This document shows, one piece after another, positions 20,041-29,104 of a stretch of DNA of 64,000 bases. The number at the start of each line of letters is the position of its first letter. Position 1 is the first letter of the stretch. This DNA is from CAZFJG01 sp964410915. Lineage in GTDB: Bacteria; Synergistota; Synergistia; Synergistales; JAFGMB01. The DNA is taken from the NCBI GenBank assembly GCA_964410915.1, contig CAYPIU010000001.1, positions 62,001-126,000 on the forward strand, read 5' to 3'. A program made the translations under genes and the position numbers. The notes beneath the pieces are model-generated. The model was not told the origin of the DNA. It searched no databases and saw only the letters and a list, made by a program, of their open reading frames with translations.

Positions 20041-20631
20041 GTGTCCTATAACAAAAGCACCAGGCAATATGAACTTAAAAAACTACTCAAGCACAGTCCT
20101 CTTTTAACAGATAGAGAATTGGCAGAAATGTTAAAAGTCAGTGTAGGTACAGTTAGACTGGATCGTGCCCTTTTAGGAATACCAGAACTTAGAGAACGTA
20201 TGAAAACTATGGCTCAGGAGGCAACTAGCAAACTTACTTCCCTTAAACAGGAAGAGGTTATTGGAGATCTGCTTGAACTGGAACCTGACAGGTGGGCCCT
20301 TTCTGTTTTGCAAACCAGGAAGGTTATGGGTTTTCGGCATACGGATCTGGTTTGGGATCATTACATTTATGCTCAGGCGAGTTCTATTGCTATTGCAGTT
20401 GTCAAAGCTGACATGGTTATCGTCAGTTCAATGAGAGGGCGTTACAAGGCGCACGCCAGAATTGGAGACTCTCTTGTTGCCCGGGCAAAAGTTGGTATAC
20501 ATAAAGGGAATAAATATATCATAAGTGTTAGAACTAAAGTAGGAAATGAAGAAATATTTGTAGGGCGATTTATTGCAAGTGTTCTAGAGCCTGAGGAAAA
20601 AACGTTTGTAGAGAGGAGTGTTTTAGATTGA
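20041..20631 (+). CDS. fapR: Fatty acid and phospholipid biosynthesis repressor FapR
   Basis: FapR represses lipid synthesis genes and is released by malonyl-CoA. This 196-residue protein has an N-terminal DeoR-like helix-turn-helix (LTDRELAEMLKVSVGTVRLDRALLGIPELRERM), a linker (QEEVIGDLLELE), and a hot-dog effector domain (HYIYAQASSIAIAVVKADMVIVSS, GDSLVARAKV). The GTG at 20041 is favoured by GAGGTG about 9 nt upstream; the GTG at 20029 lies inside that site. It is first in the fab operon, with plsX overlapping by 4 bp, exactly the fapR-plsX-fabD-fabG logic of Firmicutes. Confidence 0.93.
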   Translation: MSYNKSTRQYELKKLLKHSPLLTDRELAEMLKVSVGTVRLDRALLGIPELRERMKTMAQEATSKLTSLKQEEVIGDLLELEPDRWALSVLQTRKVMGFRHTDLVWDHYIYAQASSIAIAVVKADMVIVSSMRGRYKAHARIGDSLVARAKVGIHKGNKYIISVRTKVGNEEIFVGRFIASVLEPEEKTFVERSVLD

Positions 20632-21632
20632 TTCTGGCTCTTGATTCAATGGGAGGAGATAATGCTCCGGTAGAAACATGTAAAGGAGCATTGGAAGCCT
20701 GTTCCCTTTATCCAGATCTCGAGATCATTCTCGTTGGAGATCAGGATAAGATCAGAGAAAATATAGAAAAGGCCGAACCTTCTGTTAAAACACGTCTTCA
20801 TGTGGTTCATACTGATGAATGTATAGGCATGGAAGAGATACCAACGGTCGCTATAAGGAAAAAAAGAAGATCCAGCCTGAGAATAGCTATGCAGATGGTT
20901 CATTCAGGAGAGGCGCAGGGGTGTGTTTCAGCAGGAAACACCGGTGCGATTGTTGCTGGAGGGATACTTATTGTCGGCAGGATAACCGGGATTGACAGAC
21001 CTGCTCTCGGTGTTGCTCTTCCAACGGCGGACAAAGTTACGTTCCTTCTTGATGTCGGTGCTACTGTAAGGTGTAAACCGGTAAATCTATATCAGTTTGC
21101 ACTTATGGGTGATTTCTATTCGAGGCATATCCTTGGAGTTCCAAATCCCGAAATATCTCTTCTTTCCAATGGTTCTGAAGACATAAAGGGAGATGAGATA
21201 ATTACCCTTTCCAGAAAACTGATCAAAGAAAGCCACCTTAATTATAAAGGCTACATAGAAGGCGATGACATACCATTTGGCAGGTCTGATGTTGTAGTAT
21301 GTGATGGTTTTTCCGGTAATTCACTTCTTAAATTCGCTGAAGGTCTTGGTGAAGCGATCTATAGTATCATAAAGGAAGAGGTAGGGCAGAGAGTGTTGCC
21401 AAAAGTTGGAATGCTTTTTATGCTTCCAATGTTAAAGGACCTTTCTACAAGGCTTAATTATGAACAACATGGAGGGACTCCCCTTCTTGGGGTTAATGGT
21501 GCGGTAATAAAAGCGCACGGTCGTTCCAAAGCCCCAGCCATTAAAAGTGCGCTGGGTGTTGCCAGAAACTTTGTTTTGCAGAAAGGCGTTGACAGTATCA
21601 AAAGAGAATTGGACCAGGGAGGGAGTATCTGA
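20628..21632 (+). CDS. plsX: Phosphate acyltransferase PlsX
   Basis: PlsX converts acyl-ACP and phosphate to acyl-phosphate for phosphatidic acid synthesis. The 334-residue protein shows LALDSMGGDNAPVETCKGAL, SAGNTGAIVAGG, RPALGVALPT, FLLDVGAT, VVVCDGFSGNSLLKFAEG and HGRSKAPAIKSAL. TTG start at 20628 overlaps the fapR stop, with AGGAG 9 nt upstream. Its fabH neighbour overlaps by 1 bp. Its acyltransferase partner PlsY is not in the window; PlsC is at 1.2 kb. Confidence 0.96.
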   Translation: MILALDSMGGDNAPVETCKGALEACSLYPDLEIILVGDQDKIRENIEKAEPSVKTRLHVVHTDECIGMEEIPTVAIRKKRRSSLRIAMQMVHSGEAQGCVSAGNTGAIVAGGILIVGRITGIDRPALGVALPTADKVTFLLDVGATVRCKPVNLYQFALMGDFYSRHILGVPNPEISLLSNGSEDIKGDEIITLSRKLIKESHLNYKGYIEGDDIPFGRSDVVVCDGFSGNSLLKFAEGLGEAIYSIIKEEVGQRVLPKVGMLFMLPMLKDLSTRLNYEQHGGTPLLGVNGAVIKAHGRSKAPAIKSALGVARNFVLQKGVDSIKRELDQGGSI

Positions 21633-22630
21633 TGAGTTTGTTGAATGGACGGAAAGTTTCCATAGCTGGTACAGGTATGTATGTCCCTGAAAAGATCCTT
21701 ACTAACAGTGATCTGTCGAAGATCGTTGATACAAGTGATGAATGGATAGTTGAAAGAACCGGAATAAGGGAAAGACATATTGCAGCTGAAGATGAAATGA
21801 CAAGTGACCTTGCATATAAGGCATCATTGTCTGCTTTGAAGAACAGTGGGATAAAAGCTGAAGATCTTGATATGATAATCGTTGCGACCAATACACCGGA
21901 TACTGTTTTCCCAGGTGTTGCACCGAAGGTCCAGGGAATGCTTCAAGCGGTTAAGGCAGGAGCTAATGATATACAGGCTGGTTGCACAAGTTGTATTTAT
22001 GCGATGGCAATCGCCTCTGCAGGTATTTCCTCAGGTCTATGGGATAATGTTCTTGTGGTCGGAGCGGAAGTACTTTCCCGGGTATTGAACTGGGAGGACA
22101 GAAATACATGTGTTTTATTCGGAGATGGCGCCGGAGCGGTTGTATTAAATTCTTCCAGACAAGGCATGGGGACCGTGATCTCCTGCGAATTAAGAGCTGA
22201 CGGAACAAAACATGATTATATAACATTGCCTGCAGGACTGATTGAAAGACCCGCTTCTGAAAGTACCATCGCCGAAGGTCTTCATTATGTTCATATGAAA
22301 GGTAATGATGTTTTTAAATTCGTTAACAGAATTTTACCTTCTTTTCTCAACAAAGCATGTACTGATTCAGGAATTGCTTCTGATGAAATAGATTGGTGGA
22401 TCTTCCATCAGGCAAATCTTAGAATAATGCAGGGCGTTCTCAAAAGGCTCAAGGTTTCTGAAGAAAAAGCAGTTGTAAATCTTCAAAATTACGGAAATAC
22501 ATCTGCAGCATCAACTCTTATAGCCCTACATGAAGCGTTTAATGATGGGCGTATTCAGAATAATCATAATGTTCTTTTAACCAGTTTTGGTGCTGGTATG
22601 ACCTATGGAGTTTTGATATTCCAGACGTGA
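21632..22630 (+). CDS. fabH: 3-oxoacyl-ACP synthase III
   Basis: FabH condenses acetyl-CoA with malonyl-ACP to begin fatty acid synthesis. The 332-residue protein contains VERTGIRERHIA, the catalytic Cys in DIQAGCTSCIYAMAIA (family: AGC.GF.Y), DWWIFHQANLRIMQGV with the active-site His, and NLQNYGNTSAAST with the active-site Asn. In the usual AACSGF pattern this protein has AGCTSC, a mild variation around the nucleophile. ATG 21632 has GGGAGGG upstream and overlaps the plsX stop. Confidence 0.95.
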   Translation: MSLLNGRKVSIAGTGMYVPEKILTNSDLSKIVDTSDEWIVERTGIRERHIAAEDEMTSDLAYKASLSALKNSGIKAEDLDMIIVATNTPDTVFPGVAPKVQGMLQAVKAGANDIQAGCTSCIYAMAIASAGISSGLWDNVLVVGAEVLSRVLNWEDRNTCVLFGDGAGAVVLNSSRQGMGTVISCELRADGTKHDYITLPAGLIERPASESTIAEGLHYVHMKGNDVFKFVNRILPSFLNKACTDSGIASDEIDWWIFHQANLRIMQGVLKRLKVSEEKAVVNLQNYGNTSAASTLIALHEAFNDGRIQNNHNVLLTSFGAGMTYGVLIFQT

Positions 22631-22641
22631 GGTGAACTAGT

Positions 22642-23592
22642 ATGTGGCAGAATCGTCTTAGTAGAATGCTTAAAACTGAATATCCTATTCTTCAGGGTGG
22701 TATGGCATGGGTGGCAAATGCAGAACTTGCCTCTGCAGTCAGTAATGGTGGAGGTATTGGTGTAATAGCGGCGGGGAATATGCCTCCGGAACTTCTGGAG
22801 AAGGAAATCCAGAAAGCCATGTCTATGACAGACAAACCCTTTGGAGTAAATATAATGCTTCTTTCTGATACCGCAGAAGATGCAGTTGATCTTGCTTATA
22901 ATTATAAGGTTCCTGTTGTAACAACTGGTGCTGGAAGTCCGGGGAAAGTTATTGAAAAACTCAAGCCAGCAGGTACGACAATTATCCCGGTAGTTGCTTC
23001 TGTTGCTCTTGCAAGAAGAGCTGAAAAACAGGGAGCAGATGCAGTTATAGCTGAAGGTACGGAGGCCGGAGGCCATGTTGGTGAAATAACAACTATGGTA
23101 CTGGTCCCACAGATAGTTGACTCAATAGATATTCCTGTCATTGCTGCCGGGGGTATAGCAGATGGCCGGGGATTGATCGCTGCTTTTGCATTAGGAGCTG
23201 AAGGTGTTCAAGTTGGGACAAGGTTTGTATGCTGCAATGAATCCACTGTTCATGAAAGCTACAAGAAGAAGTTGCTTTCAGCAAGAGACAGAAGTACAGT
23301 AGTTACAGGTCAGTACACAGGTCATCCAGTGCGATGCATCAGCAACAAGCTAACAGCCGAACTTGAAAGACTTGAAAAAGAAAATGTACCTGTTTCAGAT
23401 TTTGAAAAAGCAGGGGCTGGAAGACTAAGAGATGCAGTAGTATCTGGTGATATTGTGTGGGGATCAATAATGGCCGGTCAGTCAGCAGCCCTGGTGAAAA
23501 AGGTGCAGCCAGCCATAGAGATTATTGAGGAAATGTTTAAAGAAGCTTCTGATATTATATCTGATCTTCATACCAGATATTCTGGAGATTAA
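22642..23592 (+). CDS. fabK: Enoyl-ACP reductase II (FMN-dependent)
   Basis: FabK reduces the enoyl-ACP double bond using FMN and NAD(P)H, replacing FabI. The 316-residue TIM-barrel protein has YPILQGGMAWVANAELASAVSNGGGIGVIAAG, FGVNIMLL, VPVVTTGAGSPGKVIEKLK, EGTEAGGHVGEITTMVLVPQIV and IPVIAAGGIADGRGL, typical of the 2-nitropropane dioxygenase-like fold. No FabI is present in the cluster. It is 11 bp downstream of fabH and 12 bp upstream of fabD. Confidence 0.95.
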   Translation: MWQNRLSRMLKTEYPILQGGMAWVANAELASAVSNGGGIGVIAAGNMPPELLEKEIQKAMSMTDKPFGVNIMLLSDTAEDAVDLAYNYKVPVVTTGAGSPGKVIEKLKPAGTTIIPVVASVALARRAEKQGADAVIAEGTEAGGHVGEITTMVLVPQIVDSIDIPVIAAGGIADGRGLIAAFALGAEGVQVGTRFVCCNESTVHESYKKKLLSARDRSTVVTGQYTGHPVRCISNKLTAELERLEKENVPVSDFEKAGAGRLRDAVVSGDIVWGSIMAGQSAALVKKVQPAIEIIEEMFKEASDIISDLHTRYSGD

Positions 23593-23604
23593 GGAGTGGT
23601 GCCT

Positions 23605-24558
23605 GTGAATTACAGTTTTGTTTTCCCGGGGCAAGGCTCTCAGGAAGTGGGAATGGGAAGATCACTTTATGATGAATATGATTCAGCAAGAGCTGTCTTT
23701 GATTCTGCCGATAAGGCTCTTGGTTTTAGATTAAGTGAGTTCATATTTGAGGGACCGGAAGAGAAACTTCAGGAGACTGAATTTACTCAACCAGCAATAC
23801 TTACTACCAGCATCGCTGTATATTCCGTTCTGGCTGAAATTACAGGAAGATCTATTCTTAAACCCTCTTTCATGGCGGGTCACAGTCTTGGTGAATATAC
23901 TGCGCTTGTTGCGTCCGGAGCGCTATCGCTTGAAGATGGAGTTAAGCTTGTACACCTCAGGGGAAGACTTATGCAGGAAGCTGTACCTATAGGTGAAGGT
24001 ACCATGGCAGCGATTCTTGGACTAAATTCTGAAGAAATTGACAGGGTGTGTAAACAGGTTTCCGGTGTAAAGGGATGTCAGGCTGCCAATTACAATTCTC
24101 CCGGTCAGACAGTAATTTCTGGACATGTTGAAGCAGTGAATGACGCAGTGGAACTCGCAAAGGAAATGGGCGCTCGAAAGGCCGTTCTTCTCAAAGTAAG
24201 TGCCCCCTTTCACAGTTCTTTGATGTTTCCTGTTGCCGAGAAGCTTGAAAAGGCTGCATCAGAGTGTAATTGGAAAATACCTTATGTTCCTGTGGTAGTT
24301 AACTATTCCGGTAAGCCTGTAACTGAGATCTCTGACATCATTTTTGCTCTCAAGGAACAGACCTATAATCCCGTCCTCTGGTCAGCGTCTGTTGATTACA
24401 TGGTTAACGCAGGAAGCACAACCTTTATTGAGCTTGGCCCGGGAAAGGTACTTTCAGGTTTGATAAAGAAATGTGTAAAAGGAACAATTGTTATGGCTGG
24501 TCAGGATAAAGATAGTTTAGCCAGGATAAGGGAAAAAGTAGACAGGGAGGGGTCATAA
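23605..24558 (+). CDS. fabD: Malonyl-CoA:ACP transacylase
   Basis: FabD loads malonyl groups onto ACP. The 317-residue protein starts MNYSFVFPGQGSQEVGMG and contains the nucleophile motif MAGHSLGEYTALVASG, then QAANYNSPGQTVISG and the second active-site His in VSAPFHSSLM. The GTG at 23605 is chosen because GGAG lies 8 nt before it; the GTG at 23596 is too close to that site. The protein ends 1 bp before fabG. Confidence 0.96.
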   Translation: MNYSFVFPGQGSQEVGMGRSLYDEYDSARAVFDSADKALGFRLSEFIFEGPEEKLQETEFTQPAILTTSIAVYSVLAEITGRSILKPSFMAGHSLGEYTALVASGALSLEDGVKLVHLRGRLMQEAVPIGEGTMAAILGLNSEEIDRVCKQVSGVKGCQAANYNSPGQTVISGHVEAVNDAVELAKEMGARKAVLLKVSAPFHSSLMFPVAEKLEKAASECNWKIPYVPVVVNYSGKPVTEISDIIFALKEQTYNPVLWSASVDYMVNAGSTTFIELGPGKVLSGLIKKCVKGTIVMAGQDKDSLARIREKVDREGS

Positions 24559-25305
24559 TTGGAGCAGACTTCCAGAATTGCAGTAGTAACAGGTTCTGGC
24601 AGAGGTATTGGTAGAAGTATTGCCCTCGAACTTGCAGAAAAAGGTCATGATATAGTCATAAACTATTCCAGAAGTGCTGGACCGGCAGAAGAAGTCTGCC
24701 ATCTTGTTGAAGGCTATGGAAGAAGGTCATTGTCAGTAAAAGCGGATGTTTCTGATGTTTCTTCAGTTAAAAATATGTTCAGGATCATATCTGAAGAAAT
24801 GGGTAATGTTGATATTCTGGTAAATAATGCTGGAATCACCCGGGATAACCTGCTGATCAGAATGAAAGATGACCAATGGCAGGAAGTCTTGAACTCTAAT
24901 CTTTCTTCTGTGTATTATTGCACCAGGGAAGCAGTCAGGATAATGGTGAAAAAAAAATGGGGAAGAATAATTAATATTGCCTCTGTAGTTGCACTAATAG
25001 GCAATCCCGGCCAGGTTAACTATGTAGCCTCCAAGGCAGGTATAGTTGGATTAACTAAATCCGTGGCCCGGGAATATGCTTCAAAAAATATTACTTCAAA
25101 TGCAATTGCTCCCGGTTTTATCGAAACAGATATGACTGCGGTTCTGAAGAATGATGCCAGAGAAGCTCTTATGTCACAGATACCGGCAAAAAGAGCTGGG
25201 AAACCTGATGATATTGCAAAACTTGCAGGATTTCTTGCTTCTGATGATTCTGAGTATATTAATGGACAGGTTATCGCCGTAGATGGCGGAATGACAATGT
25301 GTTAA
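24559..25305 (+). CDS. fabG: 3-oxoacyl-ACP reductase
   Basis: FabG is the NADPH-dependent ketoacyl-ACP reductase of the elongation cycle. The 248-residue short-chain dehydrogenase has the VVTGSGRGIGRSIA cofactor motif, NNAGITRDNLLIRM, the catalytic S-Y-K set (IINIASVV, GQVNYVASKAGIVGLTKS) and the APGFIETDMTAVL block. TTG start with GGGAGGGG upstream. Confidence 0.97.
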   Translation: MEQTSRIAVVTGSGRGIGRSIALELAEKGHDIVINYSRSAGPAEEVCHLVEGYGRRSLSVKADVSDVSSVKNMFRIISEEMGNVDILVNNAGITRDNLLIRMKDDQWQEVLNSNLSSVYYCTREAVRIMVKKKWGRIINIASVVALIGNPGQVNYVASKAGIVGLTKSVAREYASKNITSNAIAPGFIETDMTAVLKNDAREALMSQIPAKRAGKPDDIAKLAGFLASDDSEYINGQVIAVDGGMTMC

Positions 25306-25326
25306 CATTCTCTGGAGGGAGGTGAA

Positions 25327-25584
25327 GTGAAAGTGAAGAAAGAAGAACTTCTTGGTCGTTTGAAAGAAATTATAATTGACAGACTTGATGTTGAAGGGGA
25401 GCAGATAGTTCCTGAAGCTTCGTTTGTTGAGGATCTTGGTGCAGATTCACTTGATATAGTAGAGCTTATCATGGGAATCGAGGAAGAATTTGATATTGAG
25501 ATTCCTGATGAGGATGCAGAGAAACTTACTACAGTTGGAGAGGCTACTAATTACACCCTTAATAAGCTTGGAGTCGAGGAATAA
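25327..25584 (+). CDS. acpP: Acyl carrier protein
   Basis: This 85-residue acidic carrier has the phosphopantetheine attachment Ser in [21 protein letters not shown], followed by [18 protein letters not shown] start at 25327 behind GGAGGGAGG; a GTG two codons downstream is an alternative. It is followed by a stable hairpin that may protect or partly terminate this abundant message. Confidence 0.97.
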   Translation: MKVKKEELLGRLKEIIIDRLDVEGEQIVPEASFVEDLGADSLDIVELIMGIEEEFDIEIPDEDAEKLTTVGEATNYTLNKLGVEE

Positions 25585-25616
25585 ACTCCTTTTGTATTTC
25601 CTTTGTTAACTATTGA

Positions 25617-25638
25617 GGGGAAGGAGATATCCTTCCCC
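25617..25638 (+). terminator. Hairpin between acpP and fabF
   Basis: GGGGAAGGA pairs perfectly with TCCTTCCCC around GATA, 33 nt after the acpP stop. Only GATTTAAC follows, so read-through to fabF is expected. It may set a higher acpP than fabF level. Confidence 0.6.
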
Positions 25639-25716
25639 GATTTAACTGATTCTAAGTTCGGGCAGGAAAGATATAGATAACAGTCGATGGCTCCCTGTCC
25701 ATAAGGAGTGAATAAT

Positions 25717-26955
25717 TTGCGAAGAGTGGTAATAACAGGGCTTGGACCGGTGAGCCCTATTGGTAATGGGAAAGAAACCTACTGGAAGGCCTTAAAAGAA
25801 GGCAGGAACGGTATTGCACCTATAAAACAATTTGACGTAGAGGGATATCCAGTAACCTTTGGAGCAGAAGCCGATGATTTTGATCCTACCAGGTGGTTAG
25901 ACAAGAAAGAAGTCAGGCGTTCAGACAGGGTTATACATTTTGCTGTCGCAGCTGCTGATCTTGCAGTAAAAGACGCTGCCCTTGAAGTTTCAGACGTGGA
26001 TCCATATCGATTTGGCGTATATATCGGGAGCGGTCAGGGTGGAATAGAGACAAGCTTTCAAAACTTCAAGCTTCTCATGGAGAAAGGGCCAAACAGAGTT
26101 AGTCCCTTCTTCATTCCTATGATGATAAGCAATATGTCAGCAGCATACGTAGCATTGAAACATGGTGCAAAGGGACCTAATCTTTGTGTTGTTACAGCAT
26201 GTGCTACTTCAATTAATACAATGGGAGAAGCTTATCATACTATCCTTCGGGATGATGCCGACATTATTCTCGCCGGTGGTTCCGAAGCTGCCTTGAGATC
26301 AATAGGGATAGCCGGTTTCGCTGCCATGAAAGCTCTTTCAACAAGAAATGATGATCCTGAACACGCATCGCGTCCTTTTGATCTGGATCGCGATGGTTTC
26401 ATAATGGGCGAGGGGTCAGGTGTTCTTGTAATGGAAGAAATGGAACATGCTCTAAAACGAGGGGCAAAGATCTATGCTGAGGTAGTAGGTTATGGATCTA
26501 CATGCGATGCATGTCACATAACTGCGCCGGATCCGGAAGGTGATGGTGCAGTGAGAGCTATCAGCATGGCAGTTAAACAGGCTGATTGGGGATATGATCA
26601 AGTTGATCTAATCAATGCCCACGGTACTTCAACAAGACTAAATGATAAAGTGGAGTCTCTCGCGATCAGAAAAGTCTTTGAAGAAAATACAGAAAATATA
26701 CTCATAAATTCAACCAAGTCAATGATAGGACATTGTCTTGGTGCTGCGGGGGCTCTTGAAACTATTGCCGCTATACAATCTATTGAGGAAGGGACTGTAC
26801 ATCCCACAATCAATTACCAGACACCTGATCCCGAATGTAATATACCGGTTGTCGGACAGGAATACCTAACCAGAGATGTTAAAAATGTATTGATAAACAG
26901 CTTTGGTTTTGGGGGCCACAATGGGGTTTTGGCTATCGAAAGATTCACGGAGTAA
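25717..26955 (+). CDS. fabF: 3-oxoacyl-ACP synthase II
   Basis: FabF performs elongation condensations. The 412-residue protein starts MRRVVITGLGPVSPIGNG and has the Cys nucleophile in VVTACATSINTMGEAYH, the two active-site His in DLINAHGTSTRLND and KSMIGHCLGAAGALE, and NSFGFGGHNGVLAIE at the end. TTG at 25717 is preferred (AAGGAG 8 nt upstream) over GTG at 25708, which overlaps that site. It ends just before rnc. Confidence 0.96.
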   Translation: MRRVVITGLGPVSPIGNGKETYWKALKEGRNGIAPIKQFDVEGYPVTFGAEADDFDPTRWLDKKEVRRSDRVIHFAVAAADLAVKDAALEVSDVDPYRFGVYIGSGQGGIETSFQNFKLLMEKGPNRVSPFFIPMMISNMSAAYVALKHGAKGPNLCVVTACATSINTMGEAYHTILRDDADIILAGGSEAALRSIGIAGFAAMKALSTRNDDPEHASRPFDLDRDGFIMGEGSGVLVMEEMEHALKRGAKIYAEVVGYGSTCDACHITAPDPEGDGAVRAISMAVKQADWGYDQVDLINAHGTSTRLNDKVESLAIRKVFEENTENILINSTKSMIGHCLGAAGALETIAAIQSIEEGTVHPTINYQTPDPECNIPVVGQEYLTRDVKNVLINSFGFGGHNGVLAIERFTE

Positions 26956-26961
26956 TTTATC

Positions 26962-27702
26962 TTGAACAAAGAACAGCTTGAGTGGTGGGAAGGACAACTT
27001 GATCTTCTGCAGACAAAACTCGGCTATTTCTTTAAAGATATCAAGTATCTTAAGGAAGCTCTGACTCATTCTTCTTTTACCAATGAGTCAGGGCTTCCTT
27101 ACTCTAATGAAAGACTCGAATTTCTTGGTGACGCCGTACTGGAGTTACATATTTCGGATAATCTTTTTCGAAATTTCCCGGAGATGGATGAAGGGGATTT
27201 GACCAGAATGAGGTCACAAATGGTATGTAATCAATCCCTGCTTCCCTGGGCAGGATATCTTGGGATACCAGGAATATTGAGACTTGGCAAAGGTTTAGCT
27301 AAAAAACGCGACTTGGAGGCCCTTTCATCTTTTGAATCGATCTTTGCAGATGCTTCAGAGGCTGTTTTTGGCGCTGTTTTCCATGAAGGAGGTTTTTTCT
27401 CCTCTGAAAGAGTGACAAAAGCATATATCGAGTTTTGTATAAACAGATCCAATGGCCCAATGACTCGGATATCGGATCCAAAATCACTTTTACAGATAAA
27501 GGCTCAAAAACTTGGTCTCGGACATCCTGTTTATAACATAATATCAACAAGGGGCTCTTCCCATGATCCTCTTTTCAGAGTTCAGGTCTTTATTGGAAAT
27601 ATAACGCTTTCAACTGGAGAGGGAACTTCTAGAAAAGAGGCTGAATTCCAGGCAGCCAGAAATGGTCTTGAAACTTTTGCAGAGTATTTCCCTGTTGAGT
27701 GA
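26962..27702 (+). CDS. rnc: Ribonuclease III
   Basis: RNase III cleaves double-stranded RNA in rRNA and mRNA processing. The 246-residue protein has the RNase III signature NERLEFLGDAVLELHISDNLF at about residues 46-66, ESIFADASEAVFGAVF carrying the second catalytic acidic set, and a C-terminal double-stranded RNA-binding domain (DPKSLLQIKAQKLGLGHPVYN...GTSRKEAEFQAARNGLE). TTG start with GGAG 9 nt upstream. Location after acpP-fabF is common. Confidence 0.96.
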   Translation: MNKEQLEWWEGQLDLLQTKLGYFFKDIKYLKEALTHSSFTNESGLPYSNERLEFLGDAVLELHISDNLFRNFPEMDEGDLTRMRSQMVCNQSLLPWAGYLGIPGILRLGKGLAKKRDLEALSSFESIFADASEAVFGAVFHEGGFFSSERVTKAYIEFCINRSNGPMTRISDPKSLLQIKAQKLGLGHPVYNIISTRGSSHDPLFRVQVFIGNITLSTGEGTSRKEAEFQAARNGLETFAEYFPVE

Positions 27703-27753
27703 ATCGAATTCTGGCGATAACGGGACTTCATAAAATTAAGGAGATTGGTAAAT

Positions 27754-28473
27754 TTGGAGAATTCAAAAGAGAAAAACATTATTCTTGCGCTTGATACTCA
27801 CTCTCTGAATGATGCTTTCAGAATACTTGATCTGGCAGGGGATGATCTGAAATATGTTAAAGTTGGCTATAGATTGTATTTTCTTGGCGGTATTGACTTT
27901 ATTTCAAAGCTTCAGTCCAGGGGATACTGTGTTTTTCTGGATCTGAAGTTGCATGATATTCCAAATACGGTCAGTATTGCACTTGAGCCTTTGATGGACA
28001 TGGGGTTGTGGTCAATTACCCTTCATTCAGCAGGCGGCAGAGCTATGCTTGAACAGGCTGCAGCAGCAAGGAACAGAAGTGGGACTAAAACAAAACTGTT
28101 TGGTGTAACAGTACTTACCAGCCATTCTGATATTTCCTGGCAGGAAGTTAATCCTGGTGCTTCTATATCTTCTACACTTCTTTCAAGAGCTGTTTTATGT
28201 GAAAACTGCGGACTGGATGGTCTTGTCTGTGCCCCTTCAGACCTCCCTTTACTGGATTCCAGTGTAAGTAGAGATCTTGACAGAATTGTCCCCGGAATAA
28301 GGCTTAAGGATACTACCGATGATCAGCAACGTTCAAAAAGCCCATTTGATGCAATAAAAGATGGAGCTGACTATCTTGTTGTTGGTAGACCCGTATTGAA
28401 TTCACCATCGCCAGGTAATGTAATACAAACAATCAGAAATCAGATAAGAGAGGCTGAAAATGAAATCTTATAA
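27754..28473 (+). CDS. pyrF: Orotidine 5'-phosphate decarboxylase
   Basis: PyrF decarboxylates OMP to UMP. The 239-residue barrel has ILALDTHSLNDAFRIL, VKVGYRLYFLGG, the catalytic signature VFLDLKLHDIPNTV, HSAGGRAMLEQA, LFGVTVLTSHSD and IVPGIRLKDTTDDQQR, with DYLVVGRPV at the end. The TTG at 27754 is preferred, with GGAG 10 nt upstream; the TTG at 27745 abuts the same site. It overlaps pyrE by 14 bp. Confidence 0.95.
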   Translation: MENSKEKNIILALDTHSLNDAFRILDLAGDDLKYVKVGYRLYFLGGIDFISKLQSRGYCVFLDLKLHDIPNTVSIALEPLMDMGLWSITLHSAGGRAMLEQAAAARNRSGTKTKLFGVTVLTSHSDISWQEVNPGASISSTLLSRAVLCENCGLDGLVCAPSDLPLLDSSVSRDLDRIVPGIRLKDTTDDQQRSKSPFDAIKDGADYLVVGRPVLNSPSPGNVIQTIRNQIREAENEIL

Positions 28474-29047
28474 GATAGAAGAAAAACTAAAAAAAATGCT
28501 TGGGGACAGTGGTGCACTTCTGCATGGACACTTCCTTCTTACTTCAGGATTGCACAGTGAATATTACCTTCAATGTGCTCTTCTTTTACGTTATCCTGAG
28601 TATGCTTCTTTTGCAGGTAAAGAGATAGCTTCCATGTTTAAAGGTTCAAATATTGATATCGTTGCAGCTCCTGCAATCGGGGGATTGATAATTGGACATG
28701 AAGTGGCAAAGGAACTTAAAGTTCCATTTATCTTCTATGAAAGAGAAAACGGCAGGATGAAATTAAGAAGGTTCCCCGAACCCCGGGGTAAAAATGTTCT
28801 GGTTATTGAAGACGTTATAACTACAGGAAGTTCTGTCAAAGAAGTTGGTGACATGATCATAGCTGCAGGCGCTCAATGGATAGCTACTTCATGTATCGTT
28901 GACAGAAGTCAAGGGGATCATTTGCTTGAATCACCTCCTATTTCCCTCATGCGGGTTTCATTCCCTGTATACGAACCTTCGGAATGCCCTTTGTGCAAAT
29001 CTCAGGTATCTCTTGTTAAACCGGGAAGCAGGGACTTCAACAAATAG
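28460..29047 (+). CDS. pyrE: Orotate phosphoribosyltransferase
   Basis: PyrE makes OMP from orotate and PRPP, the step before PyrF. The 195-residue protein has HGHFLLTSGLHSEYYLQCALLL, VAAPAIGGLIIGHEVAKEL, FIFYEREN and the PRPP motif VLVIEDVITTGSSVKE. The C-terminus has a CPLCKSQ pair, as in Thermus-type enzymes. Overlap with pyrF implies translational coupling. Confidence 0.95.
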   Translation: MKSYKIEEKLKKMLGDSGALLHGHFLLTSGLHSEYYLQCALLLRYPEYASFAGKEIASMFKGSNIDIVAAPAIGGLIIGHEVAKELKVPFIFYERENGRMKLRRFPEPRGKNVLVIEDVITTGSSVKEVGDMIIAAGAQWIATSCIVDRSQGDHLLESPPISLMRVSFPVYEPSECPLCKSQVSLVKPGSRDFNK

Positions 29048-29104
29048 TGTTGAATTAGTATAACCACTACTTAAGTAACTATCTATTTAAAGGGATGGTA
29101 AATT

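Noticed and set aside
25585..25716. Riboswitch between acpP and fabF
   Set aside because: Only one simple hairpin is visible; no conserved riboswitch architecture.
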